Assembly: GCF_010435915.1 (NCBI RefSeq)
Contig: NZ_JAAFZH010000005.1
Span: 248,001 to 312,000 of the forward strand
Length of the DNA stretch: 64,000 nt
Direction of reading: 5' to 3'
DNA from: Spirosoma terrae
Lineage (GTDB): Bacteria; Bacteroidota; Bacteroidia; Cytophagales; Spirosomataceae
Part shown: piece by piece, positions 1 to 8,572 of the stretch
Layout of the letters: every line of letters begins with the position of its first letter
Position numbering within the stretch: position 1 is the first letter of the stretch
Program-made: the position numbers and the translations under genes
The notes under the pieces: generated by a model
The model's database searches: none
What the model was told of the DNA's origin: nothing
The model's input: the letters and a program-made list of their open reading frames with translations, nothing else

Positions 1-446
1 GTCGGTAACCCCATGTCTCTGGAGTCGGCTTCACTCTGAAGTCTGTCCAGTGGGCCTGGCGTAATGATCAGCCGTTGATTGATGGTCGATTCAGCTTTAT
101 CGAGCGGCTCTCTGGCAATTACTACGTAGCCGCCGTTCTTTACTTTCTTGTACCGCAAGCCCAGTGGTTTTAAGACAGCGGAAAGGTTTTGCTCAATATT
201 CGCACTTAAATTGACAACATTAGGCGCTACCACCAGCCCTTCTACGTTCCGGTCGAAAAAGAGAATGTCGATGGCGTAATGATCCTGTAACTTCTTCAGT
301 ACGTCTTTTAGCTTTTGTGCAGCCGCTCGATTGGCCGATTCTTTCGGTTGGGCCTGCTCTGCTCTGGCCAGCACCTGCGAAAAGCCAGGGCGTACTCCTC
401 CCAGGACCGCCCCGGTGAGGAGCAGTAATCGTAATAGTTTTTTCAT
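1..446 (-). CDS. TonB-dependent receptor, SusC/FecA type, N-terminal STN part (partial)
   Basis: The gene begins at the ATG read leftward from 446 and leaves the window, so only about 148 residues are visible. A signal peptide (KKLLRLLLLTGAVLGG) is followed by an STN (secretin/TonB short N-terminal) domain of about 80 residues (DVLKKLQDHYAIDILFFDRN, then VVNLSANIEQNLSAVLKPLG and GGYVVIAR). STN domains in Bacteroidota outer-membrane receptors contact a FecR-type anti-sigma factor and signal substrate binding. The gene follows fecR and the sigma gene on the same strand with a 25-bp gap, which fits a trans-envelope signalling operon. The plug and barrel lie outside, so the substrate cannot be told. 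Confidence 0.85.
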   Translation of the reverse strand, partial: MKKLLRLLLLTGAVLGGVRPGFSQVLARAEQAQPKESANRAAAQKLKDVLKKLQDHYAIDILFFDRNVEGLVVAPNVVNLSANIEQNLSAVLKPLGLRYKKVKNGGYVVIAREPLDKAESTINQRLIITPGPLDRLQSEADSRDMGLP

Positions 447-471
447 GGTAGTTAAGGGTATCTAGGTGTTG

Positions 472-1485
472 TTATTTTTGGGCTATGACAATGGTGTCGC
501 CCTGCTGCGAGTAGGTTAAATTCGATGAAGTTGCTGCTAACGTTTCGATAAGCTCGTCAGCACTGTAGGCCCTGAAAGCGCCCGATATGGTCCAGGTTGC
601 TAGGGTCTTGTCGGCAATCTGGAGCTTTACACCGTAGTTTTCTTCGAGCAGATTACCAATTTCTTCCAGCGTTGTGCCATCAAACACAAACCGATGCTCT
701 TTCCAGGACGTAAAGTTCTGGGGGGCGCTGGTTTGTTTTAAACTCACCCGCCCTTTGGGGTCGAACGTTACCAGATTACCCGGTTTCATGGTCAACTGCC
801 TGCTTGTTTTACCTTCCTGATAAAGCAGTTGAACCTTACCTTTGTTGAGCACCACCTTTTTGCTCTTTTCGCGCGTGTTGACCATAAACTCAGTGCCTAA
901 CACCACAACCTCAAAGTTTTTGTCGGTCTGGACAACAAAGTGCTGATGGTCTGGCAGATGCTTAATGGCAAAATCAGCTTCGCCAGTCAGAACCACTTTT
1001 CGTGTTTTTTGGCCGAAGCCAAACCGGGGTACACGTAGCGTGGAGTTTGCATTGAGCGTAATCTGGCTTCCATCCGATAAGGTAATCGAGCTTGTTTTTC
1101 CGTATCCGGTGGTATAGGTTTTGAACAGCAGGTTGTCTTTAAAGAATAAAGCACCCAGCGTAATAATAACGCCGATAGAAGCGGCTGCCACCCAGTGCGG
1201 CCAGTACGTATACGTTCGGTGTACGACTAGTTCCTCGGTTGTGTGTATGGGGGCGGCTGGTTCATTGACGGCGTTGTCAAGAATACGTTGCCGATGCCGG
1301 TTCAGGGCTTTTTGATCGTCGGCAATAAATTGTGGATTTTGACTTTCCCAGGCGGCCAGATGCATAAAAAACAGCTCACGGTTAGCCTCATCGTTAGCCC
1401 ACTCATCAATGGCCTGCTTCTGCAGAGCAGTTGCCCGACCAGAAAAATAAGTGAGAAGTGATTCTTTTGATACCTGAGTTTTCAT
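472..1485 (-). CDS. FecR-family anti-sigma factor
   Basis: Inner-membrane anti-sigma protein that holds the adjacent ECF sigma factor and responds to the outer-membrane receptor. About 337 residues from the chosen Met at 1485 (MKTQVSKESLL); an upstream in-frame Met at 1539 would add 18 residues of atypical sequence. An N-terminal cytoplasmic helical region is followed by one membrane segment (WVAAASIGVIITLGALFF, about residue 110), then the periplasmic FecR beta region (TLSDGSQITLNANSTLRVP, GEADFAI, VLGTEFMVNT). It ends with a C-terminal DUF4974-like STN-type domain (FVFDGTTLEEIGNLLEENYG). It lies between sigma factor and receptor on the same strand. The family call is secure; the sensed substrate is unknown. 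Confidence 0.92.
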   Translation of the reverse strand: MKTQVSKESLLTYFSGRATALQKQAIDEWANDEANRELFFMHLAAWESQNPQFIADDQKALNRHRQRILDNAVNEPAAPIHTTEELVVHRTYTYWPHWVAAASIGVIITLGALFFKDNLLFKTYTTGYGKTSSITLSDGSQITLNANSTLRVPRFGFGQKTRKVVLTGEADFAIKHLPDHQHFVVQTDKNFEVVVLGTEFMVNTREKSKKVVLNKGKVQLLYQEGKTSRQLTMKPGNLVTFDPKGRVSLKQTSAPQNFTSWKEHRFVFDGTTLEEIGNLLEENYGVKLQIADKTLATWTISGAFRAYSADELIETLAATSSNLTYSQQGDTIVIAQK

Positions 1486-1560
1486 CGACAATATGTTAGC
1501 AGTATCATGACGATTTCGAGATAAAAAATACGTAGTCAAGTCGCGGGAAAAATAGATTTT

Positions 1561-2172
1561 CTACCGCATCAGGCCCATTAAGAAGATGATTAATAGCCAT
1601 TTGTCTTTCAGCGTATTCCGAATCTGACGTATGGCCTGAAAAAGATGGGATTCAACCGTACGTAAAGATAGGTTCAGTTCATCCGCAATTTCTTTGTACT
1701 TTTTTCCTTCGAAGCGGTGCATGACGTAAATCTGACGACGCTTCAATGGCATATCATTGATGGCATTTTCCACATCGTGATACAACTCTTCGTACTGCGT
1801 AATGGAATCGGGAGACTGTGTGTTGTGGGCAGGCATCAATTCGGCACTATCCAGCGATGTGTTGCGTCGCATTTCGGCCCGAACATAGTCGAAAGCTCTG
1901 TTTCGAACGGCTGTGAATAAATAGGCTCTGTAGGAGGTTGTGATGGTTAAATAGCGCGATTCTGCCTGGAATTCATAGAAAATATCTGACACGATATCCT
2001 CCGCAATTGCTTTGGAAGACACGAACCGAACGGCGTGGCTGCATAAAAGAGCGTAATAGTGTCGGAATAATAAACTGATACCATGATCGATATCGTCCTG
2101 AAACGCTTTTTTGAGAAAGAGTTCGGTATCCCAACCGGCCTTATCGGAAGAGGGTTGGTTCGGCTCTTCCAT
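1561..2172 (-). CDS. RNA polymerase sigma-70 factor, ECF/FecI type
   Basis: ECF sigma factor directing RNA polymerase to a small regulon, probably including the downstream receptor. Sigma region 2 is visible (ELFLKKAFQDDIDHG, then AIAEDIVSDIFYEF and YLFTAVRNRAFDYVR). Region 4 follows (AINDMPLKRRQIYVMHRFEGKKYKEIADELNLSLRTVESHL split over the HTH), and the protein ends in a short hydrophobic tail (WLLIIFLMGLMR) common in Bacteroidota FecI proteins. The Met at 2172 (MEEPNQ) gives 203 residues, the usual length. An upstream Met at 2262 would add 30 residues that do not resemble the family. The 75-bp gap to fecR suggests co-transcription. Confidence 0.88.
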   Translation of the reverse strand: MEEPNQPSSDKAGWDTELFLKKAFQDDIDHGISLLFRHYYALLCSHAVRFVSSKAIAEDIVSDIFYEFQAESRYLTITTSYRAYLFTAVRNRAFDYVRAEMRRNTSLDSAELMPAHNTQSPDSITQYEELYHDVENAINDMPLKRRQIYVMHRFEGKKYKEIADELNLSLRTVESHLFQAIRQIRNTLKDKWLLIIFLMGLMR

Positions 2173-2812
2173 ATCCACTACGTACAACGGCCTCGTTTCC
2201 GATCGTTGCCTTAGGGGTAAGACGTGTCCCAGCTCTACTGGTAAATGAAACGATTGATTCATTTTTGGTTTCCTCTTAGAGTAAATTTTTTAGGGCGGCT
2301 GAGTCGTACGTTGTCTATGAAAGCCTTTTAACCAAGACGATGTGAGCACCAAAAACACTTAGTCTTATTTCATTATTTTTTCAAAAAATTGAATTTTGGC
2401 TGTTGACTCTAAGTCAATAGCTGGCTGTACGTCTGAATTAGCGAACTGCAATGTGGCAGATGTAGCAAGGCTTATGAAGGAATACTCTACTGGTTTAACG
2501 ACCGATTCGTTGAGTACATCCAATGTCAATTGTAAGATAGGCCTCAGTCGAAGCAATTTGATTAAGATACTAACTATTGATAATTTAGTTGATTGTCAGG
2601 TGATTATAAATTTTTTATAATATATATTGATTATAATATAATACAAGTATTGTCTATTGCTGTTACCTTTGTATTACGCTGTCAGTTGACGAAGGGGATT
2701 GACATGGGCCTGCGCTATGTGACGAAACTAGTTGCTGGCTAAACTCAGGTTGCCCAATAATTTTCTGAATAGATTTTTACAACATCTACTAACCAAGTAA
2801 TACGCATTAGGT
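2173..2812. other. Gene-poor, AT-rich intergenic region
   Basis: About 640 bp with no convincing gene. The stretch near 2605-2645 is almost pure A/T (TTTATAATATATATTGATTA), unlike the roughly 50% GC neighbourhood. Short ORFs on both strands (2396-2620 plus, 2365-2556 minus) overlap each other and show no domain-like composition. The sigma operon promoter should lie at the left end. The only promoter-like signal I recognise is the TACCTTTG box at 2664-2671. Confidence 0.5.
2664..2671 (+). promoter_or_regulatory. Candidate -7 box TACCTTTG
   Basis: This is a perfect match to the Bacteroidota TAnnTTTG -7 element, just downstream of an AT-rich stretch. No TTG -33 element sits at the expected spacing, and the only downstream reading frame starts 142 bp later, so the call is weak. 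Confidence 0.25.
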
Positions 2813-3010
2813 ATGGCTGCCAATCAACGAAAACTAATCCGCGTTATGTTTGACGTATTGGATGAAACGAAAAAAAGTCTTACACTGGACAAAGACCTTT
2901 CCATAGTTGCCCGCGATCCCGACGAGGCTATTGATTTTGTATTTGCTGAAATGCAGCGCGAGTTTAATCGATCCGACATTCGCTTGTCGCGGGTTCGGAT
3001 ATGTGCCTGA
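2813..3010 (+). CDS. Small hypothetical protein (65 aa)
   Basis: I do not recognise a family. The product is a soluble, charged, mainly helical-looking sequence (NQRKLIRVMFDVLDETKK, then DEAIDFVFAEMQREF) with a believable amino-acid mix and no membrane segment or signal peptide. It lies alone between the sigma operon and the GH9 gene in otherwise empty DNA. Two minus-strand ORFs cover the same bases (2824-3039, 2834-3031), but their composition is less protein-like. Coding status is uncertain. Conservation of the frame with synonymous change in related genomes would settle it. Confidence 0.35.
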   Translation: MAANQRKLIRVMFDVLDETKKSLTLDKDLSIVARDPDEAIDFVFAEMQREFNRSDIRLSRVRICA

Positions 3011-3179
3011 GATTGTTGCCTGTAGAAGCAATAGGTCATCTAGTTTGCCTCAATCGAAAAGGTACTGTACTGTATCTGATTCGGATTGACCGACTGCGGA
3101 CGATCTGATCAATCCGCAGCCGGTCGTTGCCCGACTAGCAGCCAGGGTTGTGACAACTATAGTCGATCACTTTTATTGA

Positions 3180-6100
3180 TTAATTCGACAGGATCAGCCT
3201 GCCTACCAATCGCCTGGTTGCGGTTTGCCACCGCACCAGATACGTTCCCGCAGGAAGGTGGCTAAGGTTGGGCGTGAATTCATTCAGGCCTTCCTGTACC
3301 TGTACGGGCTGATCATACACCGATACGCCGGTTTGACTCAGAACGGTTAGCGTACCAGCCTGGGCTTCATTGGTCTGGATCTGAATGCGTATAGGCCCAC
3401 CCGTTGGGTTTGGGCTGATCATGATGCTGCTTTCCGTTCCATACTCTTCACGCGTGGCCGCCAGTCGGGCGGCTACGGGCGTTTCGGTTCGGATGTTATC
3501 CAGGTAAATCAGATTGTCGCCACCGGCTTGTGACTGAATAGTCAGGCGTTTGATACGGGCTGGATTGCCTAACTGTGGCATGGTAACCGTGATTTCCTGC
3601 CACACGTTGGGCGTTGGCTGGAACGTGAACACGGCACTTTGACCACTTTCGTTTTCGGCATTGGTATACAAGCCAATCGTTTTGTTGGTGGTCGCATAAA
3701 TCCAGAATCGAATGGTGGTTTGAGCCGTGGGAACCAGAGCCGAGTTACGAATAATTGACCAGCCACCCCAACCGCCATTGTAGGCAACCGACAACGCGTA
3801 TTGCCCTACTTTGACTGGATTTGTGTTCGTATAGTTGCGGTTAATGCCCCACGACCACTCTTTCCATTCGGCGTTCGGCGCTTCATCGTAAATGGCCTCA
3901 CCCGCTGTGTTTGACGGACAGGCAACGGTCGTAACGCTCAGGGGAACACTCTGATCAACCGCATTGCCCATTACGTCTTTAGCCCGTACCGTAAACGTAT
4001 ATGCCGTACCACACGTTAGCCCTGCTACGTCGACAGTGGTCACACCAACAGTACTGGTCAACAGCGTTCCGTTCCGGTAAACGTCGTAAGCCGCTACGTT
4101 GCTGTTACTGCTGGGAGCGCTCCAGGTCAGACGTAAACCTGTAGCCGTTACGTTGCTGGCTGTCAGGCTGAAGGATTGTTCGAGCCGGATATTGTCCAGA
4201 TAAATCAACGTACTCCCCGATGCCTGATTTTGAACGGTTAGTCGTTTAATACGGGCCGGATTGCCTAACTGTGCCATCGTAATAACAACTTCCTGCCAGA
4301 CGTTGGGTGTTGGCTGGAACGTAGATACCGCACTTTGACCACTTTCATTGTCGGTGTTGGTATAGACACCGATGGTTTTGTTGGTGGTCGCATAAATCCA
4401 GAAACGTAGCGTGGTCTGCGGACTGGGCGTAAAAGGTGTATTCCGAATAATCGACCAGCCACCCCAGCCGTCGGTATACGTCACGGCCAGCGAGTTTTGA
4501 CCTACTTTGACCGGATTGCTGTTCGCATAGTTTCGATCAACCGACCACGACCATTCTTTCCACTCCGGATTCAGGGCTTCGTCGTAGATAGCATCGTTGC
4601 CACTGGAGGGCGGGCAATTGGTCGTCGTTACGGTCAGCGATGCGCTTTGTGTCGACTTATTACCGGCGGCATCTTTAGCTAGTACGGTATATACATAAGC
4701 GGTTCCACAAGCAAGGTTGCTAACGTTCAGGGTGGTAGTTGTTACGTTATTGATGACCACCCCGTTTTGGTATACCTCATAGCCCACTACGCCAACATTG
4801 TCTGTGGCCGCCGACCAGCTTAGTGTGAAGCTATTACCCGTTACGTTGCTGGCCACGAGATTCGTAGGCTGGCTGGGCGCCTGGGTATCGGTTGTGGTAC
4901 AGGCTCCCGTTCGTACAGTCAGTTCGTTACTGCTGGCTGATACGTTTCCGGCTGCGTCTTTCGCCCGAACGGTAAATCGATAGGTCGTGTTACAGGTTAG
5001 TCCTGTTACGTCGAAGCTGGTCGATGTAACCTTATCGTTCAGGAGTGTCGTACCCTGATAGACTTCGTACGCCGTTACGCCCACGTTGTCGGTTGAGGCT
5101 AACCAGTTCAGACGCAGACTTGTTGTCGTTACGTTCGTGGCCGATAGGTTGGCTGGAATGCTGGGCGCCTGCGTATCGGGCGCCGTATCACCCGCAATTA
5201 GCCGAATGTCGTCGAGGACAAAACTATGTGTTTCTCCGGCGCCATCGGCAAACGAAATCCGCTGAATCTGGGATGGATTACCCCAGAAGCTCCACGGAAT
5301 CCGAACGAGTGTCCAGGTGTTTGGTTCGGCATTGATTCGATACGAATCCGTTGTTTCGCCGGTATCGATTTCGCTCATGAATATACGTACCGTTTTATCG
5401 GTACCGTAGAACCAGAACTGTACACCACCAGGATAATTGGCTGTTTTCAGAATCTCGCTATTACGCAGGCTTAATGCCCCGAACTTTGCCGTTACGTTTA
5501 CTTTCAGCGAACGCTGGCCGATTTTCACCGGGTTGGTGTTCGCCAGATCATTGCCACTGCCCCACGACCATTCAACAACGGTATTTTTGAGTGCATCACC
5601 GTAAATAATGTAATCGTTGGCACTGGGTGCGGGTGTGCTGACCGTTACGGCATTGCTTGGATTGGAGCGATTGGCCGAGAAATCAATTGCTTTTACCGTA
5701 AACACGTAGCTGTTACTGGGCGACAGTGTCGTTACGTTAAACGATGTTTCTGGCGTTTCGGCAATTCGAACCCCATCCTGATAGACTTCATAAGTTGGCG
5801 TGCCCCGGTTATCCGTCGATCCGTTCCAGGTGAGCTTCACCGAATAGGGCGAAAGCTCCGAGGCAACCAGATTGGTGGGTGTGGTTGGCGGTTCGGTATC
5901 GGTTGGATCGGTGGTCGGAACCATCAACCGGCTAAGCAGACTGATATAAGGAGCCTGGTTGTAAATAGCGACCTCCGTAAAAATCCAGGAGTCCTGCGGC
6001 CAGCCCGTATTCCAGTCTTTATACCGTTTCTGTAGCGGTTCGTTCCGGATATAGCCTTCTGTGCCGGTATACTGATCCATGCTGTTGGGGCCGCCGGTTA

Positions 6101-7787
6101 AATAGCCGGGTGCTGGACCTTTGGGCGACGTCTGGGCGTTATCCCAGTCGGTACCGTGGGCGAACCAGGTGTGATAAATCTCGTTCTGCGAATTCTCGGC
6201 ACCGTAGGGATACATGTTCGAGAGCATGACTTTTCCCTGGGCGTTCACGCCATGAAACCAGTGCAGGTATTCGCCCGCCACTTCCCGATACAGGGCCTTA
6301 TTCGACGGATTGATGGCGAAATTTACGAAGTCGAGGTTGGCGACACCCGCGTTGCCACGAACCTGATTACTGCCCCAGTGATACTGCTCGTCTGCCATAT
6401 AGGCCCGATATAAATCCTTATTGGCCGTATAATCTTTAATCGACAAGACGTCATTCTGAACACTTTTTACACTGCGTATTCGCGCTGCAGTAGCGGGCGT
6501 AGCATCTGGATGGGCTGCGTACCGTAACAGTGCCGTATGGACGTGCATTGTGTAAGGACCCCACCATTCATTCTGAACCGGCTGAATCTGCGAGAAATAC
6601 GTATCGACAAACGTTTTGTATTCAGCCTTCCCGGTCGCTTCAAACAGATAAATAGCCGCGACGACTGCTGATTGACGCTGAACGGTTGCCGACTTATCCG
6701 CATCGCCGGATTTAATATGGCCGTCGTCACAATCGGTCTGGAACGTAGTGAATCCGTTTGTCGTTTGCTTTCCTCGGTTAAAGGCTTGCTCGGCACGTGT
6801 AATCAGATCCTGGGCGTAGGCGCTCATAGCCGGAATGGTGCGATACACTGCTCCGCCAACCGCAAACATAGCAGCCCCGGCCAAGGTCGAGGAGGTACAC
6901 TCGGGCAAATAGTAGCGGGGGCGTTTGTCGGCACTGGGCGGAGATACCTCTCCTTCATACGTATCGAACCCCACCTTCAGGAACAACCCACCGGTTCCCG
7001 TTGCATCCTGCATGCGACGCATAAAGTCAAGTTCCCATTTGACCTCGTCCAGAACGTCAGGAATGCCATTTCCCGATTCAGGAATGTTGAAGTTATCCCC
7101 GAATACGGATGGATTCAGGCGATACGCTTCCAGCAGCAACGCTACGGGTTCCTCCGCAAAGGTTACGTACTTGTTCATGTCGCCAGCGTCCATCCAGCCA
7201 CCGTGCAGATCTTTAGCCGTTCTGGTATCACCTTTCGCATCACGGCTGGTAGCCTGTCGATCCTGAAGCGGGCCTTCCATCATGGCAGTGTCGGCCCATT
7301 TCGAATCGGTGTAAGGCGGCTGTTTGCTGAAGTTGATCCGTTGGTAGAAATACACGCGCATGGCCGCCTTCAATACGTCGCTGTACACATTGTCGCCAAC
7401 GTCGAAACGGTACGAACCCACGTTATTGCCAACGTCGAAAATGTAATACGAACCCGGCGTATTGACCGTCGAAAAATCGAACCACCATCCCTTGTCGCCC
7501 GAGGATGCCTGCGTGGCGCCATTGTTCCAGGCCTGAATGGTTCCGCTAAATACCACACCATCGTCGGACCATCGACGAACCTGGTACTGATTGGTGCCTG
7601 TACTGGCATGAAAGGGCTGCCCCGCATTGGAGCCCACTTGTGGATTGACAATGACCGCCACTTTTCGGGCGTTCTGGAGATACCCAAACTGATCGATTCG
7701 GATAAAATCGGTGGTGCCGGGTGGGGCCGCCAGACCGTGGTACATGGTTAGTAACCAGACCAGAGTCCATAAACAAAACTGTTTCAT
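3180..7787 (-). CDS. Secreted modular GH9 cellulase with FN3 and beta-sandwich modules and T9SS sorting domain
   Basis: Large (1535 aa) secreted beta-1,4-glucanase. A signal peptide (about residues 1-20) precedes a CelD_N Ig-like domain (IRIDQFGYLQNARKVAVIV, about 28-130). The GH9 catalytic (alpha/alpha)6 domain spans about 135-620, with catalytic Asp in GGWMDAGDMNKY near residue 197 and the general-acid Glu in DSWIFTEVAIYNQ near 605. Then come FN3 (about 635-720), module A (about 722-872), two FN3 (about 874-1055), module B (about 1066-1197), FN3 (about 1200-1285), module C (about 1290-1430) and a T9SS type A sorting domain (ISPNPTGGPIRI to the C-terminus). Modules A-C look carbohydrate-binding. 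B and C are near duplicates. It should be exported by T9SS and anchored or released at the cell surface. Confidence 0.93.
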   Translation of the reverse strand: MKQFCLWTLVWLLTMYHGLAAPPGTTDFIRIDQFGYLQNARKVAVIVNPQVGSNAGQPFHASTGTNQYQVRRWSDDGVVFSGTIQAWNNGATQASSGDKGWWFDFSTVNTPGSYYIFDVGNNVGSYRFDVGDNVYSDVLKAAMRVYFYQRINFSKQPPYTDSKWADTAMMEGPLQDRQATSRDAKGDTRTAKDLHGGWMDAGDMNKYVTFAEEPVALLLEAYRLNPSVFGDNFNIPESGNGIPDVLDEVKWELDFMRRMQDATGTGGLFLKVGFDTYEGEVSPPSADKRPRYYLPECTSSTLAGAAMFAVGGAVYRTIPAMSAYAQDLITRAEQAFNRGKQTTNGFTTFQTDCDDGHIKSGDADKSATVQRQSAVVAAIYLFEATGKAEYKTFVDTYFSQIQPVQNEWWGPYTMHVHTALLRYAAHPDATPATAARIRSVKSVQNDVLSIKDYTANKDLYRAYMADEQYHWGSNQVRGNAGVANLDFVNFAINPSNKALYREVAGEYLHWFHGVNAQGKVMLSNMYPYGAENSQNEIYHTWFAHGTDWDNAQTSPKGPAPGYLTGGPNSMDQYTGTEGYIRNEPLQKRYKDWNTGWPQDSWIFTEVAIYNQAPYISLLSRLMVPTTDPTDTEPPTTPTNLVASELSPYSVKLTWNGSTDNRGTPTYEVYQDGVRIAETPETSFNVTTLSPSNSYVFTVKAIDFSANRSNPSNAVTVSTPAPSANDYIIYGDALKNTVVEWSWGSGNDLANTNPVKIGQRSLKVNVTAKFGALSLRNSEILKTANYPGGVQFWFYGTDKTVRIFMSEIDTGETTDSYRINAEPNTWTLVRIPWSFWGNPSQIQRISFADGAGETHSFVLDDIRLIAGDTAPDTQAPSIPANLSATNVTTTSLRLNWLASTDNVGVTAYEVYQGTTLLNDKVTSTSFDVTGLTCNTTYRFTVRAKDAAGNVSASSNELTVRTGACTTTDTQAPSQPTNLVASNVTGNSFTLSWSAATDNVGVVGYEVYQNGVVINNVTTTTLNVSNLACGTAYVYTVLAKDAAGNKSTQSASLTVTTTNCPPSSGNDAIYDEALNPEWKEWSWSVDRNYANSNPVKVGQNSLAVTYTDGWGGWSIIRNTPFTPSPQTTLRFWIYATTNKTIGVYTNTDNESGQSAVSTFQPTPNVWQEVVITMAQLGNPARIKRLTVQNQASGSTLIYLDNIRLEQSFSLTASNVTATGLRLTWSAPSSNSNVAAYDVYRNGTLLTSTVGVTTVDVAGLTCGTAYTFTVRAKDVMGNAVDQSVPLSVTTVACPSNTAGEAIYDEAPNAEWKEWSWGINRNYTNTNPVKVGQYALSVAYNGGWGGWSIIRNSALVPTAQTTIRFWIYATTNKTIGLYTNAENESGQSAVFTFQPTPNVWQEITVTMPQLGNPARIKRLTIQSQAGGDNLIYLDNIRTETPVAARLAATREEYGTESSIMISPNPTGGPIRIQIQTNEAQAGTLTVLSQTGVSVYDQPVQVQEGLNEFTPNLSHLPAGTYLVRWQTATRRLVGRLILSN
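3440..4625 (-). repeat. Duplicated FN3/beta-sandwich coding modules (B and C) in the GH9 gene
   Basis: Two coding segments of about 400 bp, roughly 3485-3905 (module C) and 4185-4600 (module B), encode nearly the same sequence: WKEWSW, NPVKVGQ, GWGGWSIIRN, FWIYATTNKTIG, FQPTPNVWQE, LGNPARIKRLT, LIYLDNIR. A diverged third copy (module A) lies near 5165-5627. This is an intragenic tandem duplication. Assembly or recombination could alter the copy number. Confidence 0.8.
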
Positions 7788-8063
7788 TAAGTTAACTCCC
7801 GCGCCCTGGGCGGTTCTTTTATGATTATAAAAAGTGCTTTTTAGGGCCTAAAAGCGCGGGTAAACATACCGGGCCGTTAGTAGTGGTGCAGGAACTCTCC
7901 GCGCGAATTGTCGGAAACGATGACTGAGTTGCTTAAACCGACGACTAAGCTTTGTTTAGAGCGAAAAGGAGCGCTGGGAGAGGGATAATTTATGGGGATA
8001 GCCTAGTGTTATCAGTAGCCGATTGGCACTCGAATAACCGGGAGGAAATCGGATGGAAAGGAG
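7788..8063. other. Intergenic region upstream of the GH9 gene
   Basis: About 275 bp between the GH9 start and the end of the Kunitz lipoprotein gene, which is on the same strand. I see no RNA gene and no recognisable -7 box. It should hold the GH9 promoter. A short plus-strand ORF at 7952-8140 runs into the Kunitz gene and looks spurious. Confidence 0.4.
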
Positions 8064-8321
8064 TTAATTACGGCATTCGCATTCCTTGCATTGCTCCATG
8101 GTGTCGAAAGGAACAGTACCACCACAACCGCCATACGTAAATTGTTTGCAGCGTTTCTCGGTCTGGTCGTAATAGTATTTGGTGAAAGCAGCGTAGCAGG
8201 GTCCTGCGTCTGGCTTTAGTTGACAGCGTTCCGACGATGCACAATCCTTTTTACAGCCTATGACCAATAGCGCCAGGGTTAATAAACTGAACGGAAAGTG
8301 ACGAATGGATAGGTTGTGCAT
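8064..8321 (-). CDS. Lipoprotein with Kunitz/BPTI protease-inhibitor domain
   Basis: An 85-residue product from the Met at 8321 (MHNLSIRHFPFSLL). The frame stays open to 8498, but the extra 59 residues precede the signal peptide and are unlikely. Hydrophobic segment plus lipobox (LLVIGC) predict an outer-membrane or periplasmic lipoprotein. The rest matches Kunitz spacing: Cys-x8-Cys (CQLKPDAGPC), x15, Cys in KRCKQF, x7, Cys in YGGCGG, then Phe-Asp-Thr and a final CKECEC. The residue after the second Cys, the P1 position in BPTI, is Tyr, which would favour chymotrypsin-like targets. The fourth loop is one residue short, and the last pair is Cx2C or Cx4C rather than Cx3C. Kunitz domains are mainly animal proteins, so a bacterial copy is notable. 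Confidence 0.75.
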   Translation of the reverse strand: MHNLSIRHFPFSLLTLALLVIGCKKDCASSERCQLKPDAGPCYAAFTKYYYDQTEKRCKQFTYGGCGGTVPFDTMEQCKECECRN

Positions 8322-8572
8322 GATGCTTATCGTTAATCTGTAAGGAAACTGAGCGTTTGTCGCAGACTGCATCTTGCTGTCTGGGACAAACGCATCCATA
8401 CGTAATACCAAGACTACGTAGTAAGACAAACCGTTGGAAAAGTGGGAGGGAAATCTGATAATTGTCATACCTAAGCTGCCAGTGTTACGAAATCCCATAA
8501 CCAGGCGAAAACATGTTACGTTACCGGCGGGTTTATATAGCCAGTGAACTCTCCTCTCTTAATCACCCACCC

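Noticed and set aside
2365-2620. Overlapping small ORFs on both strands
   Set aside because: They overlap each other in AT-rich DNA, and neither shows domain-like composition or a promoter at a suitable distance.
6672-7751. 359-codon open frame on the plus strand
   Set aside because: It lies wholly antisense to the GH9 catalytic domain, whose motifs are certain. The composition is Arg/His/Val-rich, as expected of a shadow frame.
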